A DNA stretch of 64,000 bases. It comes from Isoetes taiwanensis. Taxonomy: Eukaryota > Streptophyta > Lycopodiopsida > Isoetales > Isoetaceae. The notes below the pieces were generated by a model. It made no database searches. It was not told the DNA's origin and was given only the letters and a program-made list of their open reading frames with translations. The stretch is from positions 98,491 through 162,490 of the forward strand of contig JAJEKV010000041.1 in the NCBI GenBank assembly GCA_021234155.1, written 5' to 3'. Each line of letters opens with the position of its first letter. The stretch's first letter is position 1. Made by a program: the position numbers and the translations under genes. This document shows, piece by piece, positions 21,900-32,470 of the stretch.

Positions 21900-22079
21900 T
21901 GTGACATTTCAGCATAACATACGGTCTGAATACGTTTATTATACTGCCACGTCACACGTACATGTCATCATGACAAGTACTTGAGAGCCGTAAAGGTTTG
22001 CACCCAGGGGGCAACCTCGTATGTTGCGCATGTATATTAAACATAAGCAACTAAAACTCCCTTGCCAAGTGGCAATACC

Positions 22080-22345
22080 CCATTTGATCCTTTCTAACCT
22101 AACCCTAAAAGTTCACATATAAGGAACTAAAGGGGAAACCCTAAACCTTTCTTCTTTCGTATTTTGGGCTTCCCTGAGCCATTCCGGCTAAGGCAAGCTG
22201 CCATTTCGCATTGCCAGGCATCGCTGAGCCGCTTTTGCATATTAGATTCATCAGGAGCAGCAGTCTTCAGCAAGAACAAAGGCATGGACGCAATCCAGGG
22301 AGCTGGAGCTAGCCAAGGATTAGGTAACTTGCGATTCTATTGTGC
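22080..22345 (+). promoter_or_regulatory. Promoter/leader-like segment
   Basis: CACATATAAGG at about 22114 (TATA-like) follows a telo-box-like CTAACCTAACCCTAAAA and precedes AAACCCTAAACCTTTC, the usual look of a plant transcription start. An ATG at 22284 opens a short frame (MDAIQGAGASQGL) that runs into a possible GT donor (GGTAACT). No downstream exon could be matched, so it may belong to an unrecognised gene or be the regulatory part of a mobile element. Confidence 0.3.
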
Positions 22346-22539
22346 AAAGCCGCCTCTTAACCCGGCAATGAGTTAGGATAGTATGTTAGATCAGTCCTAT
22401 CAGCCTTGTAGATCCTAAGATCAACAGCCGTAACGAAAGAACCTAACCTTGTATATTTAGGTAAGATAGATTAGATCTTATTCAGTATTTCAGTTCTTTG
22501 ATGTTGATGATGTTCCATTCTATGCTCTCCTGTGTATGT

Positions 22540-23450
22540 GGGAAGGGGGGTAGAGACCCTGAAACCTTCAGTAGCAGATGATCCTAGATAGCCTCATTAA
22601 TTCCCAATTAATGCGGCCCGTGTACAAGAGCCCGCCTGGTTATGAGTGGCGGGGCTAGACCGGTGGAATAAGGGGGACTTGTCCCATCACTGATTGATCC
22701 CTCTGGTGTGTAAAGCCTATGAGGGATCTAAGCTGGCTAGGTTTAATGGTTTGCCACTGCGTGTGGGCAAGGCATGAGCTCGACACCTCTTGGGTGATGC
22801 GTCACCTTCAATGAGGTTCAAGTCGAATACGGGCAGTGGCCCTCTAGCCACCTGTGATGGGCTTGCATGCCTCTGGAGGGGAGGTGACTCTCCTCCTGCC
22901 TCATCGGGGCTGGAGAGATGCAACCCAGCAATAGCCCTTTTGGCTATGCACCCGGCAGGCTACGGTCCAGTCCCAAGACTCTTCAACCTAATCTGCAAAG
23001 TGTGCACGAGAGGGGCGGATGGAGTGGACTACCCAACAGCCATGTTCTTATGCCAGCCCAATCCATTTGTCATGAATTCTGTCTGCATTGTTTTCTGGAG
23101 ACCCAAGTCGTCAATCGAACCCCCAGGAGTCTGAGCCTTGGGTAGGATCCCCCCTTGTTGTTGTTGTTACTGATGTTGTTGTTATACATGTTATGTTATG
23201 ATGTATTCACCCTTCGAGGTGACCATGTTGATATATTGATGTCATGTGCTCAAGTTTATTCACGCTTCTGCAGCTAGGACGGTCCCGAGGGAAGACGGGG
23301 CAAATGACCCATCCATTCTTCCTCACTGATCCAGTGCTTGGGATTGGTATCAGTTGGATGGCCCCTACCAGTTTGGCTGCCAGGGGGATGAACTCAGCCT
23401 TCTGATACGATGGGAGCATCGTAGAAGTAGGGGACGTCACACCTCTCCTG
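22540..23450. other. GC-rich block of unknown nature
   Basis: About 0.9 kb is clearly richer in G+C than its surroundings and has mirror-symmetric words (GGGGAGGTGACTCTCCTCC, CCTTCGAGGTGACC). Frames up to 114 codons occur on both strands, but none looks like a protein I know. A GTTGTTGTTGTTACTGATGTTG stretch lies at about 23158. It might be a mobile-element or organelle-derived segment. Confidence 0.4.
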
Positions 23451-23693
23451 CCCGTGAGTTCTCTAGCACATATCTAATTTTTTAAGCCATTGATCTGGAA
23501 AAAACGAGATCTAACGTGCAGTCCAAGCCACATTATAAAAAAGTTAGCAAAGAATCTAGAGGGCAAACACGATGAAAGAAGCAAATCTATAACTTTATAG
23601 AGATAAATAAATACACAAATGTGTAAAATTATTTAATTATTTTCCTATAATAGAGACTCAAGCAGTTGTTGATGCCGATGCATTATTTGATGC

Positions 23694-23805
23694 AGTGGGA
23701 CAAGGACAAGGGACAATATAAGGCAACAACAATGCCTCTATTTCATTCAGTGAGACAAGGACAAGGGACAATGTAAGGCAACAACAATGCCTCTATTTTA
23801 GATGC
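23694..23805. repeat. 55-bp tandem duplication
   Basis: AGTG.GACAAGGACAAGGGA and the next 35 bp to CCTCTATTT occur twice with only a few changes. Confidence 0.85.
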
Positions 23806-24034
23806 CTTTTCATAGCTTGGCATCTTGGAATGTATGTTGCAATGTTGTCATTGCAATTTCTTTTCAACATGAAGAACTTGAGGAAGCCCTCATTGCTAGT
23901 TGCATGTTCCAAAAATGCAAGCCTTCATGGTGGGGGTTTCAATCCAGGGTCTGTACTTCTATCTCAGTTATGGTCAAGTGATTCATGGACCCTTCAAATG
24001 GACACTATGAGTCTAGATGGACACTATGAACACT

Positions 24035-24160
24035 TTTGGTTAAGCGGCTCATGGACACTATAAATCTAAATACGTTATTTTTTTGTGCCTAGTGAACAAG
24101 CCTAGGTTCAAATCCTAGGGAGCACTCTACCATTAGGTATTTATTAACATTGCTTCTATG
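24035..24160 (+). mobile_element. SINE-like unit with pol III B box
   Basis: AGGTTCAAATCCTAGGG at about 24107 contains a perfect B box (GGTTCAAATCC). About 70 bp upstream GGTTAAGCGGCTCATGG has the look of an A box. No poly-A tail or target duplication was seen, so it may be a tRNA-related relic only. Confidence 0.35.
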
Positions 24161-24189
24161 TCCTAAAATACTATACTTAACAATGTATT

Positions 24190-24478
24190 CTATGTTCCCA
24201 AGGCCACGAAGGGGCCAAAGTTTTTTAAGTTAACACAAATCATTACATCCAACACTTTTAAATTAAAAACTTTCTTTTGGTTTTGGAGCATATTCACGGG
24301 AGGTGGTGTAGGGCATCGTGACCCTCTTTTATATTCCCTAAAACCGTGTCGCACATGTATAAAGTCAACACCATTTAGTACATTGTCTTAAACCTTTATA
24401 GTATTTTGTAAACCTCATTATATAGTACACCAAAACTTGTACAAGCATACCCTAAAAACAAGGACCGCTATCTACTAG
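24190..24478 (+). mobile_element. TIR family GTGCATATTCA, copy B (partial)
   Basis: In order it holds AAGGCCACGAAGGGGCCAAA, TTTTGGAGCATATTCACGGG, AAAGTCAACACCATTTAG, TATAGTATTTTG and TGTACAAGCATACCCT. Each is the reverse-complement counterpart of copy A at 17.5-17.9 kb. The second arm is missing. Confidence 0.6.
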
Positions 24479-26830
24479 ATCAAGGAACCTGAACTATATG
24501 TGATATTGGAGTACATGGGTGATTGTGGTCTTGCAATAACAACTATCTATGCAAGGATACATTTAGCATAGGATATTATCTGGTGTGATGACTAACGAGC
24601 CACATGATATACCATGCTTTCAGCTACCTTGACAACCTAGGTTTTTTATTGGACTTAAGGCCCAGACACGAGACTATAGCCATGAACCATTCCAAACACA
24701 ATATTGGTTTCAATACGCTTTCGATATTGGATGTGCCATAATTTTCTTTTGTCACCAGCTATCCATAAACACATGATATGGTCTGAACACCTTATAATCT
24801 TTATGGACACGATTCGTTTTATGCAAATTTCTATGATAGATCCACAAACGGTTGCAAGCAAGTCCCTAGGGTATATAACACCTTAGAGTTACACAACACC
24901 TCTTTGTAAGGGAGCATTTGTAATGAGTTAACAACTATCTCAACTATTAGGTTAGGTATCTAGATCCTGGTTCATTTTGAGTCCTTCATAGCACCATACC
25001 TAGGAGGGCTTCTACTAGAATCATTACATCATATCATCTAGGTCTCAAGCCAATCACAAGGGATAGCAATATGAGATGTTCTCTTGAGCTTAGATATCAT
25101 TGTTGATTTTGAGAAACAGGATTGGAACTTCTATATAAAAAACTCGATAAGCTGATGGTATTTCACTTCAACTTATGCCATTCTTAAAACTTTTTCACCA
25201 TCTTGCCACCTTGTCAAAAATTTTCATCGATGTTCAAAGTCTTCCTAGCCATTTTGAAATCTTTGAATATTAACGCTCTTTTCCATTAATTATAAGAGAC
25301 TAGCTTGCCACGTTATCATAAATGTCGCTCATAAATAAAAGTGTTTGTTATCGTCATGCCTAGTCACCAAGTGCATTTTTGCGAAAAGGTTTCACACATT
25401 GAGTTTCAATACACTTATGCCATGTCATTTGCCACCCCATTTATTATATCAGCCTACTCTACCACGTATTTGCCCCCTCATTACCCTTAATGGTTAAAGA
25501 TACAAGAAATTTATCGCGGCAGCCAAGGCCGTCGCGAACATTTCTCTTCTCCAACTCGCTGCAAAAGAAATTTTGTGATAAGTCGAATAGATCTCAATTC
25601 TAAACATTTTGAGATGCGAAAGAACATGCAAGAGTTGAACCTTGGGATTCGTCTGCAAATCTTTAGCCAAAAAGGTCTGATACTAAGTTTGCAAATAGAA
25701 AAGTCATTGATAATGGCATGTGTTTCAATGTTGCATCCGCTTAAATATGCTCAGTGGGTACATAAGAAAAGAAATCGATCTGCATGGTCCTAAAATATGA
25801 ACAGAAGGATTTCAAGTTTGAGCAAAAAAATTTATACTATGCTCTGTTGCCTGTGATGCAATTGAATTGATCAGGTATTTTGAAATTGAATTACTGAATC
25901 TTTAAAAGCATAAGGAATAGATCCAAAGAGGGTAACAATATTGCAGGTTAAGATTTGCACTGCATATTTAAGATCGTGGAAATCGTGGCCACTAATGCCA
26001 TACTCATACCTAATTATGTTCCTATTCTAACATAGATATGACATAGGCTCTTCGATACCATGTGATAGCCACTTGGCCTACATCTCCCTTGTGAGAATGG
26101 ATGTTCCAAATGTGAAATACCTTTTAATATGTCTCAAATGTCAGAAAAGAAGCTGAATGAGTTATAGATGCCAGTTGCCTCTGCAAATGGAACATACACA
26201 TTATAGCTTCAAAATAGAGTTCTTTCTTTGCCATGGACACACTAATTTTGACATAATCAACAAACAAAAATGAGTTCAGGGGGCTATACTTACTGCTCTC
26301 CAGCTATATCATATATATACTGATGCAAATTCTCCATAAATGGAATAACTACCCTTCAATCAGTTGCAAAGCATACCTCTTAAAGTTTGGATTTATAACT
26401 TTTACAAATTTAAAGCTGAAACATAGCCGTGGACCTCGCCTCCCCCAGAAAGAAAATGAAAGTATTTGGAATAACATACCATACCAACAGCTTTTCTTCA
26501 CGGCCAGCCAGGCCATCAATATTCCAGAATTAATATGTATGATCTCATGGAGAACAATAAAATGCAATCAGTTAGAATGTCATGTCTTTTACAAATAAAT
26601 TAGGCAATTAGCCTTTTATGATTTCAGGAAAAGAATTGTACGGAACAAATACAATTCTTTGAAGGGACCCATTACCAAATCTACTTCGCCTTGCTCTGTG
26701 ATGTTTCACAAACTTTGCAGATGAATTAAGAAAATATGAAGCTGCAGATTCATTTGATATGCTAATATTGTAATCATGTAGTTTGAGGGCTCTATTTGGC
26801 CGCCGCTAATTTATTGCTATGTCTGTAACC
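24479..26830. other. No gene seen
   Basis: AT-rich DNA with short frames. It contains the 43-bp foldback at 25504-25546, listed separately. A string TTCGATACCATGTGATAG at about 26053 resembles an LTR-element primer-site complement but has no supporting structure. Confidence 0.4.
25504..25546. repeat. Small foldback, GCGGC-type, copy 1
   Basis: AAGAAATTTATCGCGGCAGCC, an AA loop, then GGCCGTCGCGAACATTTCT. It is the inverse counterpart of 42461-42504. Confidence 0.6.
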
Positions 26831-27333
26831 TTATTTAGCAGTATCCTTTGTTTCGTACACTCCCGATGACACTGCAGCATGTAGATACCAAGATTTCCAA
26901 GCCTCCACATAATGCATAAACATTTTATTCAGTCCTGCAAATATTGTCGAACATAAATAAGAAGCTAAAAAACCCTAATTCAACTTCAAAGCCTTTTGAG
27001 ATTTGCTTACCTTCATTTTGATATTGCATAGTCTCAACAATCCCTTTGTTTGCCCATATATTCTCATTATCAACATGGGCTGCTCCCACTTGCACACTGG
27101 AATATGCAGGAATACTATCTTGTTGAGGACACGTACCGCTTCCATCACATATATGAGTAGAATCATTGTTGGGGCATGATTCAGAATCAACCGCCAGTGC
27201 ATGTCCGCTCTGAAATTTATGCAAGTCTCTGGAACACAAATTGTGTCCCATATTACCAATAATTTTTGAAATTGCACGTCCATTTGGTTGAAGGATTGTA
27301 TGATGTACTAGGGTAAGCTGTCTGGGACAGCAT
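26831..27333 (-). CDS. Last two exons of an unrecognised gene
   Basis: Protein not recognised. The last exon runs from 26934 down to the TAA at 26831-26833. The intron 27010-26935 (76 bp) has a strong donor (GAAG|GTAAGC) and acceptor (ATATTTGCAG|GACT). Splicing joins MQYQNEG to LNKMFMHYVEAWKSWYLHAA in one frame. The upstream exon (from about 27333 down to 27011) reads HHTILQPNGRAISKIIGNMG, then a Ser/Asp/His/Cys-rich hydrophilic stretch (SESCPNNDSTHICDGSGTCP). Its 5' border is uncertain. The C-terminal helix has the look of a small interaction domain. A possible first exon lies at 27956-28005, but joining phase could not be confirmed. Confidence rests on the agreement of splice sites, frame and stop. 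Confidence 0.6.
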
Positions 27334-27955
27334 TCCCTGCTTGTCCGGTGGATGCTTGTCCGGTGGATTCCGGAAGAGTCGGGTAGGTTAAAGAACCGAT
27401 GTTGTTGCAGGCGATGGCTACGGCGATTTCATAAGCAACTTTGATAGAAGGCCGGCAGAAACCGCGTTAGAACAGAGGCTTTTGTCAGGGCTTTTGTTTA
27501 TCAAACCCATTTTCAAAGTGGACGTTAGGACAGAGGCCCATTTTCAGGGAAACAAAAAACCGCAGAAAACATCTGCCGAATTAATTTTCGCAGAACGCAA
27601 CAGAAGACAGTGCAAAACACTGCTACTTAAACCATCTCTGATACAAATTTCGGAAGAACCCAACTGCAAAATCATGGAAAAAAATGCTAGAATCAACACG
27701 AAATCGTGCAAAATGATGCTAATTAGAATCTCTTGAATACAATGTTTCAGAAGAATCCAACTCCAAAATCATGAAAAAGGATGCTAGAATCATGGTACTA
27801 CAGGTTTCAGATAGAAGAAAAAGGATGCAAGAATCAACAAAATCATGCAGAAAAATGTAAAAATCGATTTGATACAGGTTGCAGAGGAAGAATCAAAGGT
27901 AAAATGCTAGAAATCATTACCAGAAGTGGAAAGAGGGAATAGAATATAAACTTAC

Positions 27956-28005
27956 CATGATTTTTCTTCGGATGGGAAGTTTTTCTTTGGCGCCCCCGAT
28001 GGCAT
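27956..28005 (-). CDS. Possible first coding exon of the minus-strand gene
   Basis: On the minus strand an ATG at 28005 opens MPSGAPKKNFPSEEKS, followed by a consensus donor TCATG|GTAAGT at 27956/27955. The segment upstream (CCCAGATCGGGCGCAG) lies in the inverted arm that recurs at 32.4 kb, where the corresponding frame diverges (MEPSRRPRNK). It could be exon 1 of the gene at 26.8-27.3 kb or of a lost transcript. Confidence 0.35.
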
Positions 28006-28029
28006 TATCTGCGCCCGATCTGGGTTAGA

Positions 28030-28340
28030 AAATCGAGAGCGGAAACCTAGATTGGGTTCATGTTTGGAAACCTAGCGGGAGCGCAGTAAATATCGGACGC
28101 TGACATGTTATACCCACGGGCATATCCGTGGTATATCCGTGTCTTTGACATGTTATAGCCACGCCAAAAAAAAATTACATGGCGTTTTTGTGGATTTAGC
28201 GGATTTTTTGCCATTTAAGGCTGGCTATAACATGTCAGCATCCGACATTTACCGCGATGGAACCTAGAGTGGTTAGGGGAAACTATTCTAGGTTTCCAGT
28301 AAAAGATACTGCTCTAGGTTTCCTTCGGATCCATTAATTG
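28030..28340 (-). repeat. Inverted arm L with AAACCTAG repeats
   Basis: GGAAACCTAG and its complement CTAGGTTTCC occur repeatedly here, around a Mutator-like MITE. Together with the GGCGCC..CCCGATCTGGGTT segment at 27985-28027, this arm is the inverse counterpart of 32165-32470. Confidence 0.65.
28069..28269. mobile_element. Mutator-like MITE with 9-bp TSD, copy 1
   Basis: The element 28078-28260 (183 bp) begins GGAGCGCAGTAAATATCGGA and ends TCCGACATTTACCGCGATGG, an inverted pair; inner ends share GCTGACATGTTATA. AACCTAGCG (28069-28077) and AACCTAGAG (28261-28269) match at 8 of 9 bases, as for Mutator-superfamily duplications, though that motif is common in the host arm. A second copy lies at 44963-45162. 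Confidence 0.7.
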
Positions 28341-29267
28341 CCAGGAATTAAATGGTTTTACAGGGCTTTAAATGGTACAGACTTTAAATTGCCATTTAAG
28401 GCAAGAAATTTAAGGCCATTTAATGCATGAATTTCGTTGCATCATTCTTCTGGCGGCAAAAATTGAGCTCAGAAAGAAGGATGGGATCCGGCATCCGCAT
28501 CGGGCGCCCAGTGGAAGCAGCCCACAGCGGAAATTTGCTTGAAAACAGGGGAAAACAGGGGCTATGGCGGATTGATGATGGCATTGCATGCTCGATGTAT
28601 CTGTTGCCACTGTAAATCAAGCTGCTCGTAGAAGGGAGTTTGGTCACATAATGCAGGATACTCTTAAAATACAAAATTATGTTCAGGAAAGCCTTAAACA
28701 GCCATAAACAAGGTGAGATCCATAGCCATGCAAAAGGTCTGCGAGAGCCATCCGGATTTTTTGAATCAGAAATACCTCAAGGTCGGATGCATGAAGCTTC
28801 AGGCCGGATTTTTTTGAAGATAAAGGGGTTTTTTTGAAGATACATTTCATTGCAGTTCTCCAGTTTCAAAATTCTCACGCAGACCGGATTCCTTGGTATA
28901 GTTTTCTAGATTTCATGCCAACATAACTTGGTTTTTCAATGTATTCTCCGGATTCCTTGGTATAGTTTTCTAGATTTCATGCCAACATAACTTGGTTTTT
29001 CAATGTATTCTGAAAGAAATTCCTTGCCTTTTTAATGTCCCTAAATGTCTTATGAACAAAATTCCTTGCAAATCAAGAATGGAGTATTGTTATAGTGATT
29101 ATTTAGTAGTATAGCACAATTTGTTGTTATGTCAACTAGTCACTCATATGTAATTGTGCCATCTTGCTAAGGTCTTCAACTATTTGGTGTTTCGAGTTAG
29201 TTGGTGTTTCGAGTTAGTTGCTTATTGCTCTAGGGTATCTAATAGTTTAAGTTGATGTTGCATAGAT
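28341..29267. other. Upstream region of the + strand frame
   Basis: AT-rich, with repeated ATTTAA.GCC words to about 28430 and a perfect 64-bp tandem duplication at 28884-29011. It would contain the promoter and leader of the frame starting at 29268; no clear TATA box was fixed. Confidence 0.4.
28884..29011. repeat. Perfect 64-bp tandem duplication
   Basis: CCGGATTCCTTGGTATAG and the following bases to TCAATGTATTCT occur twice in direct succession (28884-28947, 28948-29011) without a difference, so the event is recent. Confidence 0.9.
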
Positions 29268-31089
29268 ATGGCCGAAGAGGATGCACCAGGAGGTAGGAAA
29301 GAAAATGTGCCTCCCAGGCACCACATGTTTGCCGATGACGAGTAAGTGTATTAGCCCTCCCCCCCCCCCAAACCCAAAACATAATCGATGTACTCAAAAT
29401 GTGAACTTTTTCTCCAGGGTCAGGCATGGAATATGGAGTATACGTCGTTTAGTTACATCTATTCCAGGCTTGCCTACCACTTCACAAGACAGGTGGTTTT
29501 GTGTGCACGAGGGATGCACTCATACACGAGATCGTGGAGAGGGCTACGAGGGGATGACTTTACAGAGTGCTCAGACACACCAAGGGACCTTCCATCCGGA
29601 TGTGGAGTGGGTTCCTAGACCTCGAGGTGCTCGTAGGAGAGACCCAGTGGATGATGAGGATGAGGCATCTCAGGAGAGGCGAAGAGTGAGGGCTCGGATA
29701 CGTGGACAGAAGCGATGTAGTAGGAGAGAGTACCTAGCAGGCCAGCAGGAGGGCAAGTATAGGGCTAGAGCACTGTCATGACTGGCTATAGAGTGGGCAA
29801 AAAATGAGAGAACCACGACGCCTCTTGAGATTGCAGAGAGATTTCCACAGGGGAAGGAGCAGTGGATGGTAGACCAGTTGCAGTTGATGTTGGCATTGCG
29901 AGTGCCTGGGGCTAAGAGACGTCGACGAGAGACAGAGTCTAGACTTGTACATAGGCATGGCCATGATCATGTTATTGAGGATCATGTTGTTGAGGATGAG
30001 ATATCTCAGGAGGACCGTGTAGTTTTGAATAATATAGTAACGGGCTTGGTAGTAGGCAGTAGTGCTACGGATATGCTCAGAGGCACAGTAGACTTGGCAT
30101 CTGCTTCTACCTCCTTTTATATGGAGGGCAATAGAGTTCATGTTGATCCTTTGTGTAGTCCAGCTCACAGTAGCTCTTTGGGTTTTGTTATGCATGACGA
30201 TACATCTCGCAGCCCATGCACGACATCCATAGACGTGGACCTTCATATTGGGAGGGTGCCCATTGATCTTAATATTTCTGTATTTCCTATCACCACATGT
30301 GGCCCTTCTAATCTTGCATTGATGCCATCTCTTCCTCCCATGACTCTACCTCTTGGACCTTCACACGCTCACTCATCTTCACATATTTCTTTCACTGGGA
30401 CTTTCATAGACTTGCAGAAGACCTCATCATCTTTGCCATCTTCATGTACCACACTTGGTTTAGGTGTATCTTGTGTACCTGTAGCTTGTGGGTTCATGAA
30501 CCATCGTAGCTTGTCATTCAGTGACACTATTTCCACTGTGAGGATGGCTTCCCTAGACTCTCAGATGCCTTCTTCACCTATGCCTTGTATTTCCTCATCG
30601 ATGCCTAGTCCCGTTACACCTAGACACCTTAGTGCGCATGAGCTTAGTACCTCTTTTGGGATGTTTGCACCTCAGCATGACGCGACACATCCTCGTACTA
30701 GTTGTGGCATGCTTGATACCTTCCAGACGAGGTTCCATGAGACACAACGTAGAATTGCTTCAGCAGCCGAGGCCCCATCGACGGATATTGGAGATATTTT
30801 GAGGCTTGGAGGCAGGGGCATTGGCAGGGGGAGGAGTAGGCCTAGGCTAGCACGCAGGGATCCCAGCCCTGATGCGTTGGAGAGACGAGACAGATTGCAC
30901 GGTCTAGTGACTCCCTTTCCTCCTTCGGATTGTGATTGGGCAGCATTGTCAGCAGATGGATGGGTGTTTGATCGTGTTGGAGGGTACGGATACCTCCCAT
31001 GTGGATATCGTGAGAGTTTCTTCTTTAGTCAGGTATTTGTGCCCTTGCGTGCATGGGCTAGAGAGAGGCACGTGCACCCATATGGTTGA
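29268..31089 (+). pseudogene. Long spliced open frame of unknown function, one in-frame TGA
   Basis: Protein not recognised. Exon 1 (29268-29341) reads MAEEDAPGGRKENVPPRHHM and ends GACGA|GTAAGT. An intron of 76 bp (29342-29417) ends TTTTTCTCCAG; exon 2 continues in frame (VRHGIWSIRRLVTSIPG). The N-terminal third has WFCVHEGCTH, possibly a metal-binding Cys/His cluster, and an Arg-rich block (RRRVRARIRG). A TGA at 29779-29781 interrupts the frame, which resumes for 400 codons: a basic helix (GAKRRRRETE), a long Ser/Pro/Thr-rich disordered part, an Arg/Gly patch (GRGIGRGRSRPRLARR) and an aromatic C-terminus. A further coding-like tract follows in another frame to 31289 (FRPQRWFWRVAREIAVGFEW). 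It lies between the inverted AAACCTAG arms, so it may be a transposon-borne gene. Confidence 0.5.
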
Positions 31090-31289
31090 TGATTAATGCA
31101 ACTTTTAGACCGCAGCGTTGGTTCTGGCGAGTTGCACGGGAGATTGCTGTTGGTTTTGAGTGGGAGCCCCATGGATATTTGTACCATGTAGTGGAGAGAG
31201 GGCAGCAGGAGAAAGGCGAGGCACTCATTGCCCTAGTTGGGACTATGGTAGGTGGCACTAGGATGGTAAGGCTAAAAAAGCCATGCTAG

Positions 31290-31587
31290 ACTTCCTAAGG
31301 TGGGATTAAATCCTGCCTACAAAGTGTGCATGTAAGGCAAAAATTTTGCCCAACGGATGTGTGGTGAGTTGGTATAGGCTTAGTAATGCCAAAATAAATG
31401 TAGCATTTGGTCATGGGTTCAAACCTTGCCAATGTCATTTATATTTGGAAGTTGGTTACTAGGGGTATACGATGATGAACCCCGACGTGGTAGAACTTAA
31501 AAGCCTATACGTGTCCTCCACGTTGGCTGTCGCAAGGCAGTGGGATAAACTAGCTAGTCTGTACAAGATTAGTCTAGTATGGACCTT
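31290..31587 (+). mobile_element. SINE-like unit
   Basis: GTGGTGAGTTGGTATAGGC at about 31359 resembles a pol III A box and GGGTTCAAACCTTG at 31418 a B box about 55 bp later. The unit then runs on for about 150 bp. The right edge touches the duplicated AAAGTCGGGGATAATCCC phrase. Confidence 0.4.
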
Positions 31588-31895
31588 AAAGTCGGGGATA
31601 ATCCCACAGTGCACCAAACAAAGTCGGGGATAATCCCACAGTGAATCATCAGATTATATGCAGCCTCTGTAAAGACATAGCCTTCGGCGGAAGTGATAAG
31701 AGGCGGAGGAGGAAACAGGTCCTTGATCCTATCAACATTTACATCGTCATCACAATCTTCATCTTGTGGATCTTCAAACTCTGCATCTGGAGCAATCTCC
31801 ACAAAAGCAAAGTCACTCACCGTTTCATCTGAGTCGTATACAGAAGAATCACTAGAGCTTGACCTAGCACCATAGCCTTCAAGGTTCTGATCCAT
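31569..31895 (-). CDS. Acidic N-terminal coding tract, unrecognised
   Basis: On the minus strand an ATG at 31895, just after a TTCCAG, opens MDQNLEGYGARSSSSDSSVY, then a strongly acidic stretch (PDAEFEDPQDEDCDDDVNVD) and a Pro-rich RIKDLFPPPPLITSAEGYVF. After TEAAYNLMIH it runs into the 24-bp repeat, so the authentic 3' part has probably been displaced by the SINE-like insertion. The composition is that of a real exon rather than a chance frame. It is transcribed towards the + strand frame at 29.3-31.1 kb, in a convergent arrangement between the inverted arms. Confidence 0.45.
   Translation of the reverse strand: MDQNLEGYGARSSSSDSSVYDSDETVSDFAFVEIAPDAEFEDPQDEDCDDDVNVDRIKDLFPPPPLITSAEGYVFTEAAYNLMIHCGIIPDFVWCTVGLSPTLRSILD
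31588..31643. repeat. 24-bp direct repeat, 32-bp period
   Basis: AAAGTCGGGGATAATCCCAC and AGTG occur at 31588-31611 and 31620-31643, separated by CACCAAAC. The second copy falls inside the minus-strand open frame. Confidence 0.8.
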
Positions 31896-32164
31896 GCTGG
31901 AACATGAAGCTCTTCCAGAGAATTTGAAGACGAAGGAGGCATTCGTTGTAAGAAACCAGCGGAGAGTCACACCTCCACAATAAAAAATAAATTCAAAGAC
32001 GCTCTTTTTTCATGGTGGTGCAAAACGCGTGTGCATCTTGAATAGTGCGATGGAGTGTGGGAGTGGCCTCGAGGTCCATGAAAGAATCGATGGCATAATT
32101 GTCTTTCTTTATTGCACTGCCTGTACGTGAAAGATTCGGTGGCAGGATGGATTTATTGCTACCA

Positions 32165-32470
32165 AGGGAAACCTAGGTGGGTTTTTCCAAAGTGAAACCT
32201 ATATAGGTTTTATTCGATGGAAACCTAGACTCGTTACCCTTGAAGGAAACCTAGAAAGGATTATGTGGAAATCTAGGGTAGGTTCCACACCAATGGAAAC
32301 CTAGAGTAGTTTGTTGGAAACCTAGAGTAGTTTGTTGGAAACCTAGAATGGTTTTATGGGAAACCTAGAGTAGTTTTATGGAACCAAGTCTAGGTTTCCA
32401 TTAAAAATCTCTCTAGGTTTCAACAAGGTCCAACCCAGATCGGGTGTAGATGGAACCATCGCGGCGCCCC
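32165..32470 (+). repeat. Inverted arm R with AAACCTAG repeats
   Basis: TGGAAACCTAGA-type units occur about eight times here, with CTAGGTTTCC inversions near the right end. CCCAGATCGGGTGTAG and GGCGCC follow at 32432-32465, matching arm L in inverse order. TTTGTTGGAAACCTAGAGTAG is directly repeated at 32309 and 32330. Confidence 0.7.

Noticed and set aside
22790-23134. 114-codon + strand frame in the GC-rich block
   Set aside because: High GC lowers stop frequency, both strands have similar frames, and no domain or splice support is seen.
26040-26075. TTCGATACCATGTG string as an LTR-element edge
   Set aside because: Same reason: an isolated short match.
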